Origin: Actinomycetes bacterium
GTDB taxonomy: Bacteria > Actinomycetota > Actinomycetes > Mycobacteriales > Mycobacteriaceae
NCBI GenBank assembly: GCA_023404955.1
Contig: JAEXZY010000120.1
Coordinates: 1 to 64,000 of the forward strand
Length of the DNA stretch: 64,000 bases
Reading direction: 5' to 3'
The notes beneath the pieces are model-generated. The model was not told the DNA's origin. It did not search any database and saw only the letters and a program-made list of their open reading frames with translations. The translations under genes and the position numbers were made by a program. This document shows positions 57,450 to 64,000 of this stretch, in pieces. Each line of letters starts with the position of its first letter. The first letter of the stretch is position 1.

Positions 57450-58154
57450 ATGCAGACCCGCCTCTTGGCGCTCGTCGCCGCCCTCTTCGCTGTCGTCACC
57501 CTCGTCGCGGGGTGCTCCGGCTCGTCGTCCCAGGATTCCGGGACCGACCTTCCGGATGCCACCACGTTGCTGCGGGAGTCCACCGACACCACGAAAGCCC
57601 AGTCCAGCGCGCATCTGAAGCTCGCCGTGCAGGGGCAAATCGCCGAGTTGCCGGTGGAATCGCTCGAGGGTGACCTCACCCAGAAGCCGGCCGTGGCCGC
57701 CAAGGGCACCGCCGACATCGTGTTCCTGGGCCAGAAGCTGGAGGGCGTCCAGTTCGTGGTGTCCGATGGCGACCTGTACGCCGCGATCACCGCCGGTGGC
57801 AGCCTGTCGAACTTCGGGCCGGCCGCCGACATCTACGACGTCGCCGCGATCCTGAGCCCCGACAACGGTCTGGCCAACGTGCTCGCGAATTTCTCCGACG
57901 CGAAGTCCGAGGGCCGCGAGACCATCGAGGGCGTCAAGACCGTCCGGATCACCGGAAACGTGCGCGCCGACGCGGTCAACAAGATCGCACCGCAGATCGC
58001 CGCGAAGGGACCCGTGCCCGGCACCGCGTGGGTCGCCGAGGACGGCAACCACGAGCTGATGCAGGCCCGGCTGGAACCCACCCCCGGCAACAGCGTGACG
58101 ATGACGCTGTCGAAGTGGGGTGAGCCGGTGACAGTCGACAAACCGGTGGTGTGA
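57450..58154 (+). CDS. lprG: Lipoprotein LprG
   Basis: A 234-residue LppX/LprG-type lipoprotein. Signal peptide with lipobox LVAGC (lipidated Cys about 24), then the cone-shaped lipid-binding fold: ATTLLRESTDTTKAQSSAHL, a central ADIVFLGQKLEGVQF, and RLEPTPGNSVTMTLSKWGEPV at the end. It carries triacylated lipids and glycolipids across the periplasm with P55. TACGAT is six bases before the ATG, suggesting a leaderless start. Its stop overlaps the start of P55. Confidence 0.94.
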   Translation: MQTRLLALVAALFAVVTLVAGCSGSSSQDSGTDLPDATTLLRESTDTTKAQSSAHLKLAVQGQIAELPVESLEGDLTQKPAVAAKGTADIVFLGQKLEGVQFVVSDGDLYAAITAGGSLSNFGPAADIYDVAAILSPDNGLANVLANFSDAKSEGRETIEGVKTVRITGNVRADAVNKIAPQIAAKGPVPGTAWVAEDGNHELMQARLEPTPGNSVTMTLSKWGEPVTVDKPVV

Positions 58155-59737
58155 TGCCCAGCGCATCCGCCCCCGCGGCGAACCGCAGTGTCGCGATCGC
58201 CGCCGGCGGCCTCGCGGTCCTGCTCGGAGCGCTCGACACGTACGTCGTCGTCTCGGTGATCCGCGACATCATGGCCGACGTCGGCATCGCCATCAACCAG
58301 ATACAGCGCGTCACCCCCATCATCACCGGCTATCTGCTGGGCTACATCGCGGCGATGCCGCTGCTGGGCCGGGCGTCGGACCGGTTCGGGCGCAAGCTGC
58401 TGCTCCAGGTGAGCCTGGCGGGCTTCGCCGTCGGATCGGTCATCACCGCGCTGTCGACCGATCTGACGATGATGGTGATCGGCCGCGCCATCCAGGGCGC
58501 CGCGAGCGGTGCTCTGCTGCCTGTGACCTTGGCCCTTGCCGCAGATCTGTGGGCCAGCCGCAACCGCGCCGCGGTTCTCGGCGGGGTGGGTGCAGCCCAG
58601 GAGCTGGGCAGCGTGCTCGGCCCCCTCTACGGCGTGGCCCTCGTGGCGGCGTTCAGCCACTGGCAGGCCGTGTTCTGGGTGAACGTACCGCTGGCCGCGG
58701 TGGCGATGGTGATGATCCACTTCAGCCTGCCGGCCGCGGACAAGGATCGGGTGAAGGAAAAGGTCGACGTGGTGGGCGGGTTGCTGCTCGCCGTCGCTCT
58801 CGGACTCGCCGTGGTCGGGCTCTACAACCAGGCTCCGGACGGCAAGCAGGTGTTGCCGAGCTACGGCCTGCCCGTGCTGATCGCCGCAGCGGTCGTGGCC
58901 GCCGGGTTCTTCGCCTGGGAGAGGTTCGCCACCACCCGGCTGATCGAGCCCGCCGGAGTGCGGTTCAGGCCGTTCCTGGCGGGTTTGGGCGCGTCGCTGT
59001 GTGCGGGCGCCGCACTGATGGTCACACTGGTCAACATCGAGTTGTTCGCCCAGGGCGTGCTGGGCAAGGAACAGCAGGAGGCCGTCTTCCTGCTGGTCTG
59101 GTTCCTCGGTGCACTGCCCATCGGCGCGCTGGTGGGCGGATGGATCGCCACGAAGGTGGGCGATCGGATCGTCGCTTTCGTCGGCCTGCTCATCGCCGGC
59201 GCCGGGTACTGGCTGGTATCGAAGTGGACCGTCGACGTGCTGAGCGCCCATCACGACCTGGGGTTCGTGCGGCTGCCGACATTCGACACCGACCTCGTGA
59301 TCGCCGGTGTGGGCCTCGGGCTCGTGATCGGCCCGCTGACCTCGGCGACCCTGCGGGTGGTACCCGCGGCACAGCACGGCATCGCATCGGCCGCGGTGGT
59401 CGTGGCGCGGATGGTCGGCATGCTGATCGGCATCGCGTCGCTCTCGGCGTGGGGCCTCTACCGGTTCAACCAGTATTTTCAGGAGCGCCTGGCCGCGCTT
59501 CCCGCGCCCAGCGGCGTGTCACCTGGCCAGATGCTCCTCGAGCAGGGCCGTCGTCAGCTCCAGGCGACGCGGGAAGCCTATGTGCTGCAGTACGGCGAGA
59601 TCTTCACGATCACCGCTGTGGTGTGTGTCGTCGGGGCCTTGCTGGGATTGTTGATCAGCGCCCGGGATGAACGGGCCGACGAGCCGGAGCTCGAGGCCGG
59701 GCCTCAGCAGCGCTCCAGCCCGCGGCCCATCAGCTGA
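58154..59737 (+). CDS. MFS transporter P55 (LprG partner)
   Basis: About 527 residues with 14 hydrophobic helices, EmrB/DHA2 type. Motif A is GRASDRFGRKLL in loop 2-3, and the helix 5 motif C region is GGVGAAQELGSVLGPLYG. It matches Rv1410c (P55), which exports lipids together with LprG and affects drug tolerance. ATG at 58154 overlaps the lprG stop by one base; GTG at 58151 is also possible. The 3' end overlaps an opposite-strand small gene by 34 bases. Confidence 0.93.
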   Translation: MPSASAPAANRSVAIAAGGLAVLLGALDTYVVVSVIRDIMADVGIAINQIQRVTPIITGYLLGYIAAMPLLGRASDRFGRKLLLQVSLAGFAVGSVITALSTDLTMMVIGRAIQGAASGALLPVTLALAADLWASRNRAAVLGGVGAAQELGSVLGPLYGVALVAAFSHWQAVFWVNVPLAAVAMVMIHFSLPAADKDRVKEKVDVVGGLLLAVALGLAVVGLYNQAPDGKQVLPSYGLPVLIAAAVVAAGFFAWERFATTRLIEPAGVRFRPFLAGLGASLCAGAALMVTLVNIELFAQGVLGKEQQEAVFLLVWFLGALPIGALVGGWIATKVGDRIVAFVGLLIAGAGYWLVSKWTVDVLSAHHDLGFVRLPTFDTDLVIAGVGLGLVIGPLTSATLRVVPAAQHGIASAAVVVARMVGMLIGIASLSAWGLYRFNQYFQERLAALPAPSGVSPGQMLLEQGRRQLQATREAYVLQYGEIFTITAVVCVVGALLGLLISARDERADEPELEAGPQQRSSPRPIS

Positions 59738-59877
59738 GGCACAGCGGCGAGATCGTCGAGGTCAGAATCGTCGGTGGTGTCGTCCATGGTCAGTCCCCGC
59801 CAGGCGTCGCGGATCACCGCCTTGATCGACTCTGGGGTGACCGGGCTGTAACTGAGCCAGTCCTGCAGTGCAGTCAT
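59704..59877 (-). CDS. Small protein of 57 residues, function unknown
   Basis: An open frame of 57 codons that is easily missed. The ATG at 59877 has AAAGGAC seven bases upstream. The N-terminal half is helical-looking (ALQDWLSYSPVTPESIKAV, then IRDAWRGL); the middle is very acidic (DDTTDDSDLDDLA); it ends in RC. I do not recognise a family. An ECF-type promoter lies about 70 bp upstream, and the 3' end is antisense to the end of the P55 gene. It follows ribD on the same strand after 177 bp. Codon third positions are G/C-rich, as in real genes here. Confidence 0.6.
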   Translation of the reverse strand: MTALQDWLSYSPVTPESIKAVIRDAWRGLTMDDTTDDSDLDDLAAVPQLMGRGLERC

Positions 59878-59947
59878 GCTCTATGTCCTTTGTTCGTGCT
59901 CACCATGCGCAACTCGTCGGTGAAAGCGCGATATTCCCTGTCAGTCT

Positions 59948-59973
59948 AACGAGGAATGCCGTAGGTCGGTTCC
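59948..59973 (-). promoter_or_regulatory. ECF sigma (SigE/SigH-type) promoter for the small gene
   Basis: Minus strand: GGAACC (59973-59968), 16-base spacer, CGTT (59951-59948). This is the same layout as the thioredoxin promoter at 8146-8171 and fits mycobacterial SigE/SigH consensus. It would give a leader of about 60 bases before the 57-codon gene. A TAGACT (-10-like) overlaps at 59950-59945, so housekeeping sigma may also act. Confidence 0.65.
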
Positions 59974-60054
59974 GTAGCATCGCGGGCGCGTCGTGTGAGA
60001 GCGCTCACGGAAAGCCTTGATGGACAATGGGTAACGATCTGATAACGGTAGGTG

Positions 60055-61056
60055 TCACGCCCGCACGAGGCTGAGCATCACGTCCGGACCGACCGGATGC
60101 ATCCCGTCGAAGCGCCACCGGTGCGCCTGTCCGATGCTCGACACGCCGACGTCGTCGATCGCGGTGATCGGGCCACCGAGCAGAATCGGCGCGACATAGG
60201 CCAGGATTCGGTCGATGACTCCCGCCCGCAGGAAGGCCCCGGCCAAGGTCGGGCCGCCTTCGACCAGCACGTCGGTGCGGTCCGACAACGCCTGGACCAC
60301 TTCGTGCGGGTCGCGGGTCCGGATCACCATCGTGCGCGAATCGTCGTTGAGAACCGTTGCATCAGGCGAGATCTCACGCATCCCGACCACCACCCGCAGC
60401 GGCTGGTGCTCGGTGAGCGAGCCGTCGGGACGACGCGCGGTCAATGCCGGGTCGTCCGCGAACACCGTGCCGGTGCCCACGACGATCGCATCGGCGATCG
60501 CGCGACGCCGGTGCACGTCGGCCCGGGCCGCCTCCCCGGTGATCCACCGGCTGGTGCCGTCGGCGGCCGCGCTGCGTCCGTCCACGCTCGCTGCGAATTT
60601 CCATGTCACATGCGGCATTCCGGTGCGCTGTTTGTGCAGCCACTCGCGCAGCGGGCCGCCCGACACGATCTCGGCGCCCACCCCCGCGGTGACAGTGACG
60701 CCCTCACGTGCCAACCGGGCCGCCCCACCCGCGGCGACGGGATTCGGGTCCGGCACGGCAAAAACCACATTCGCGATCTGCGCGGCGAGCAGCGCATCCA
60801 CACACGGCGGGGTGCGGCCGACGTGGTTGCACGGCTCGAGCGTCACCACCGCGGTACCACCGACGGCCCGCTCCCCTGCCCGGCGCAACGCCAACACCTC
60901 GGCGTGCGGGCCACCGGGCGGTTCCGTGGCACCCACGCCCGCGATCTCACCGTCGGCGTCCAGGATCACCGCGCCGACCGGCGGATTGGGATACGTTGTG
61001 CCCTTGACCTTTACAGCCTGCTCAACGGCCGCAGCCATCGCGGCGTCGAGGTTCAC
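60055..61056 (-). CDS. ribD: Riboflavin biosynthesis deaminase/reductase RibD
   Basis: A 333-residue bifunctional enzyme (ribG, Rv1409). N-terminal deaminase: Zn ligands in GGPHAEVLAL (His49-Glu51 region) and EPCNHVGRTPPC (about 73-84). C-terminal reductase: KFAASVDGRSAAADGTS, GTGTVFADDPALTAR and VLVEGGPTLAGAFL. It performs steps two and three after GTP cyclohydrolase II. GTG start overlaps the rpe stop by four bases. Confidence 0.95.
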   Translation of the reverse strand: MNLDAAMAAAVEQAVKVKGTTYPNPPVGAVILDADGEIAGVGATEPPGGPHAEVLALRRAGERAVGGTAVVTLEPCNHVGRTPPCVDALLAAQIANVVFAVPDPNPVAAGGAARLAREGVTVTAGVGAEIVSGGPLREWLHKQRTGMPHVTWKFAASVDGRSAAADGTSRWITGEAARADVHRRRAIADAIVVGTGTVFADDPALTARRPDGSLTEHQPLRVVVGMREISPDATVLNDDSRTMVIRTRDPHEVVQALSDRTDVLVEGGPTLAGAFLRAGVIDRILAYVAPILLGGPITAIDDVGVSSIGQAHRWRFDGMHPVGPDVMLSLVRA

Positions 61057-61748
61057 GGCGTGAAGTGGCTGGCGGCCGCGGCGGCCTGGGCGCGCAGCGC
61101 CGTCACGGCGCGCGCGGGATCGTCGGCGCCGTAGACCGCAGACCCGGCGACGAAACAGTCCACCCCGGCCTCGGCCGCCGCCTCGATCGTGTCGGCGCCG
61201 ATCCCGCCGTCGATCTCGACGAGCACGGTCAGTTCGCCGGAGTCGACCAGCCGGCGCACGATACCGACCTTGGGCAGCACCTCGGCGATGAACTTCTGCC
61301 CGCCGAATCCGGGCTCGACCGACATCACCAGCAGCGTGTCGAAGTCGCGCAGGATCTCCAGGTAGGGGTCGACGGGCGTACCGGGCTTGATGGCCAGACC
61401 CGCTTTGGCCCCGGCGGCGCGGATGTCGCGGGCCACGGCACGGGGATCGCCGGTGGCCTCGGCGTGGAAGGTGACGTTGTGGGCGCCCGCCTCGGCGTAG
61501 GGAGGCGCCCAGCGGCCCGGGTCCTCGATCATCAGGTGGCAGTCCATCGGGATGTCGGTCACCTCGAGCAGGGATTCGACCACGGGCAGGCCCAGGGTGA
61601 GATTGGGCACGAAGTGGTTGTCCATCACGTCGACGTGCACCCAGTCGGCACCCTCGATGGCGGCCACCTCGTCGGCGAGCCGGGCAAAGTCTGCGGCCAG
61701 AATCGACGGCGCGATCATCGGGGCGGTGCGGGTGGACTGTCCGGGCAT
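61053..61748 (-). CDS. rpe: Ribulose-phosphate 3-epimerase
   Basis: A 231-residue TIM-barrel epimerase of the pentose phosphate pathway. Motifs: IAPSILAADFARL (about 12-24), HVDVMDNHFVPNLTLG with catalytic Asp and metal His, CHLMIEDP, SVEPGFGGQKF, and VEIDGGI. ATG at 61748 has TAGGCT six bases upstream, overlapping the rsmB stop, so it may also be transcribed on its own as a leaderless mRNA. Confidence 0.95.
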   Translation of the reverse strand: MPGQSTRTAPMIAPSILAADFARLADEVAAIEGADWVHVDVMDNHFVPNLTLGLPVVESLLEVTDIPMDCHLMIEDPGRWAPPYAEAGAHNVTFHAEATGDPRAVARDIRAAGAKAGLAIKPGTPVDPYLEILRDFDTLLVMSVEPGFGGQKFIAEVLPKVGIVRRLVDSGELTVLVEIDGGIGADTIEAAAEAGVDCFVAGSAVYGADDPARAVTALRAQAAAAASHFTP

Positions 61749-61752
61749 GGGA

Positions 61753-63162
61753 TCAGCCTATCGGGGGTCCGGTGACGCGAAGGGCGGCGGCGAACATCGC
61801 GTCGGTTCCGTGCCGGTGCGGCCACAACTGCGCCGACAACCCGTCACCGGTGTCGCCGGCCGGATCGAACAGCTCACGGGTGTCCAGCGCTTCGACGGGG
61901 TGGCGGCGCACCGCGTCGGCCACCACGCCGGTGGTCTCGGCCAGGTGCGGGGAACAGGTCGCGTACAGCACGACACCGCCGGGCCGCGTCAACCGGATCG
62001 CCGAGGCCAACAGCTCGCGCTGGAGTTTGGCCAGCGGAGCCACGTCGCCCGGGCGCCGGCGCCACCGCGCCTCGGGTCTGCGGCGCAGCGCGCCCAGCCC
62101 GGTGCAGGGTGCGTCGACGAGCACCCGGTCGAAACCGGGTGTCAGCCCGGGGTCTCGCCCGTCGACCCGAAGCACCTCGACGGGCAGGCCCGCGGTGTTC
62201 TGCTCGACCAGCTCGGCGCGTCGCGGTGTGGGCTCCACCGCCGTGACCTGGACGCCCGCCGGTTGGCCGAGTGCGGCGAGCAGCGCGGTCTTGCCGCCGG
62301 GCCCGGAGCACAGGTCCAGCCACCGGCCGTCGTCGGGGCCGTCGAGCGCGGCCAGCGTCAGCGCGCGCGCCACCAGCTGGCTGCCCTCGTCCTGCACCAG
62401 AGCCCGCCCGTCGCGTACCGCGGCGAGCGCACCGGGGTCGCCCTCGGTCAGATGCACGGCGTAGGGCGAGTATCGGCCGACGGTGCCGCCGACCTCCTCG
62501 GCCAACTCGGCGGCGGTCATCGCCCCGGGACGCGCCACCAGGTGCACTTCCGGGCGGGCGTCGTCGCTGGCCAGCAGGTCCGCCAGCTCCTGGGCACGGG
62601 CACCGAGGGCGTCGGCGAAAGCCTGTGCGACCCAACGCGGATGGGCGTGCACGAACGCCAGATGGCCGACCGGGTCGGTGGCGGCGGGCGGGGCCAGCTC
62701 GGCCACCCACGACGCTTCGTCGCGGCGGGCGATGGTGCGTAGCACGCCGTTCACGAAACCTGCTCGGGCCGTGTCGAATTCGATACCCGCCTGCTCCACC
62801 GTCGTCGACACCGCGGCGTGGTCTTCCACCCGGGTGCGCAGGATCTGGTAAGCGCCGAGGCGGAGCAGGTCGAGCAGCACGGGGTCGATGCGGTCGACCG
62901 GACGCCCCGCGGCGGCACCGATGATCGCGTCGAGCAACCCCTGCGCGCGGCACGTGCCGTAGGTCAGCTCGGTGGCGAACGCGGCGTCGCGGCCGGTGAT
63001 CCCCCGCTCACGCAGCATCGCGGGCAGGGCGAGGTTCGCGTAGGCGTCGCGCTCCGAGACGGCGCGCAGCACGTCGAACGCGGCCCTGCGGGCCGGGTCC
63101 AGCGGTGTGCGCCGCTGCGGGCGGCGGTTCGACTGCCGAGGGGGTTTTCTCGGCCCGCTCAC
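61753..63162 (-). CDS. rsmB: 16S rRNA (cytosine-C5) methyltransferase RsmB-like
   Basis: A 469-residue Fmu/RsmB protein (Rv1407). N-terminal NusB-like RNA-binding domain (about 20-160: PARRAAFDVLRAVSERDAYA... VNGVLRTIAR), then a Rossmann methyltransferase with SAM motif LDLCSGPGGKTALL (about 273-286). The two catalytic cysteines are in VDAPCTGLGALRRRP and YATCSPHLAE. GTG at 63162 overlaps the fmt stop by four bases. The in-frame extension to 63447 lies within fmt. Confidence 0.93.
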   Translation of the reverse strand: MSGPRKPPRQSNRRPQRRTPLDPARRAAFDVLRAVSERDAYANLALPAMLRERGITGRDAAFATELTYGTCRAQGLLDAIIGAAAGRPVDRIDPVLLDLLRLGAYQILRTRVEDHAAVSTTVEQAGIEFDTARAGFVNGVLRTIARRDEASWVAELAPPAATDPVGHLAFVHAHPRWVAQAFADALGARAQELADLLASDDARPEVHLVARPGAMTAAELAEEVGGTVGRYSPYAVHLTEGDPGALAAVRDGRALVQDEGSQLVARALTLAALDGPDDGRWLDLCSGPGGKTALLAALGQPAGVQVTAVEPTPRRAELVEQNTAGLPVEVLRVDGRDPGLTPGFDRVLVDAPCTGLGALRRRPEARWRRRPGDVAPLAKLQRELLASAIRLTRPGGVVLYATCSPHLAETTGVVADAVRRHPVEALDTRELFDPAGDTGDGLSAQLWPHRHGTDAMFAAALRVTGPPIG

Positions 63163-64000
63163 CGCAGCGCTCCGATCTCGTCGAGGCGCGCGCCGCGTGC
63201 CCAGTCGGCGGCGTTCATCGGCTTCTTGCCGGGCGGTTGCACGGTGTGCAGTTCGACGGCGTCGGTGCCGGTTCCCACGAGCACGCGCTTCTTCTCGATT
63301 CCGAGCTGGCCTGGCGCGAGATCGCTGCGCTCCGCGACCGTCACCGGGCCGATCTTGACGCGCTGCTCGCCGATCATCGTCCACGCTCCCGGGTTCGGGG
63401 TCACGGCGCGGACTCGCCGGTCCACGACGTGGGCGGGCAGGTCCCACCGGACCCGGGCGTCCTCGACCGTGATCTTGGGCGCGACGCTGATGCCCTCGGT
63501 CGGCTGCGGGACCGCGGAGAGCGTGCCGTCGGCGATTCCGTCCATGGTGGCCTCGAGCAGGCCGGCGCCCGAGTCGGCCAGCCGCGCGAGGAGGTCGCCC
63601 GCGGTGTCACGGGGCGTGATGGTCTCGGTGACGACGCCGTACACCGGTCCCGAGTCCAGGCTCGGCTCGATCTGGAACGTGGTGGCTCCGGTGACGGTGT
63701 CCCCGGCGGCGATCGCGGCCTGCACCGGCGCCGCCCCACGCCACGCCGGCAACAGCGAGAAGTGCAGGTTCACCCAGCCGTGGGCGGGCACACCGAGCAG
63801 GGCGTCGCCGAGCAGCGCGCCGTACGCGACCACGGCGCAGCAGTCCGGTGCCAGCGCGGCCAGTTCCGCGACGAACTCCGGCGAGTTGGGGCGGGCGGGG
63901 CGCAACACCGGGACGCCCGCATCGAGTGCGAGCTGCGCCACCGGGGACGGGGTCGGGGTGCCACGCCGGCCGGCCGCGGCGTCGGGGCGCGTCAGGACCG
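63159..64000 (-). CDS. fmt: Methionyl-tRNA formyltransferase (N-terminus beyond right edge)
   Basis: Partial Fmt; the frame is open to the right edge, and about 30-40 N-terminal residues are missing. Visible parts: VLTRPD and TPTPSPVAQLALDAG, the catalytic Asn-His region VNLHFSLLPAWRGAAPVQ, IEPSLDSGPVYG with the conserved acidic loop, then a C-terminal domain (RVRAVTPNPGAWTMIGEQRVKI). It formylates Met-tRNAi with 10-formyl-THF. Its apparent internal start at 63941 is not the real one. It is cotranscribed with rsmB, rpe and ribD. Confidence 0.94.
   Translation of the reverse strand, partial: VLTRPDAAAGRRGTPTPSPVAQLALDAGVPVLRPARPNSPEFVAELAALAPDCCAVVAYGALLGDALLGVPAHGWVNLHFSLLPAWRGAAPVQAAIAAGDTVTGATTFQIEPSLDSGPVYGVVTETITPRDTAGDLLARLADSGAGLLEATMDGIADGTLSAVPQPTEGISVAPKITVEDARVRWDLPAHVVDRRVRAVTPNPGAWTMIGEQRVKIGPVTVAERSDLAPGQLGIEKKRVLVGTGTDAVELHTVQPPGKKPMNAADWARGARLDEIGALR

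Overview
Most of this window (about 4.37 kb to the right edge) is a chromosomal segment of a fast-growing mycobacterium of the Mycolicibacterium type. The evidence is gene order: acnR, ABC-F ATPase, echA, thioredoxin, the suf operon with its SufR repressor, mptB, ctaA, qor, ctaB, tkt-tal-zwf-opcA-pgl, ppc, secG-tpiA-pgk-gap, whiA-yvcK-rapZ-uvrC, the riboflavin genes with lprG-P55, ribD-rpe-rsmB-fmt. This is the M. tuberculosis Rv1474c-to-Rv1406 interval in inverted orientation, as I recall that genome. High GC, many GTG starts, 4-base start/stop overlaps and many leaderless-looking starts fit.

The left arm (1 to about 4.3 kb) does not fit. It carries DUF3710, DUF3159 and an aconitase whose protein sequence and codon use (CTC-rich leucine) look like Microbacteriaceae or related Micrococcales. 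The mycobacterial-looking sequence resumes inside the last conserved codons of the aconitase gene. Either two genomes were joined at a conserved gene end (an assembly chimera, which I favour) or the locus was replaced by recombination.

Layout: 1-4.4 kb foreign-looking arm; 4.4-8.2 kb acnR, a small HTH protein, ABC-F, enoyl-CoA hydratase, thioredoxin behind a SigH-type promoter; 8.2-11.3 kb accessory genes (GH16 glucanase, membrane protein, HAD dehalogenase); 11.3-17.6 kb sufR-B-D-C-S-U-T Fe-S assembly operon; 17.7-21.1 kb mptB mannosyltransferase and an ABC exporter pair; 21.1-22.4 kb a TetR regulator divergent from a PhlG-like protein with twin operators; 22.4-26.2 kb heme A/O synthesis (ctaA, ctaB) with an ATP-grasp enzyme and quinone reductase; 26.4-32.8 kb pentose phosphate operon; 32.8-35.7 kb lutABC-like lactate oxidation; 35.7-44.8 kb a coiled-coil protein, DUF2252 protein, PEP carboxylase, FAD oxidoreductase, SecG and the lower glycolysis operon gap-pgk-tpiA; 44.9-51.8 kb solute-binding domain, ThrE-like exporter, whiA-yvcK-rapZ-uvrC; 51.8-63.99 kb gamma-glutamyltransferase, PH-domain protein, riboflavin synthesis, LprG/P55 lipid export, ribD-rpe-rsmB-fmt, plus an overlooked 57-codon gene behind an ECF-type promoter.

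Functionally it is largely housekeeping: Fe-S cluster biogenesis, cytochrome oxidase heme, central carbon metabolism and flavin synthesis. I found no rRNA, tRNA, CRISPR array, insertion sequence or phage gene. I did not find a clear undescribed multi-gene system; the best leads are the left-arm junction, the small ECF-driven gene, the coiled-coil/DUF2252 pair and the PhlG-like/TetR module.
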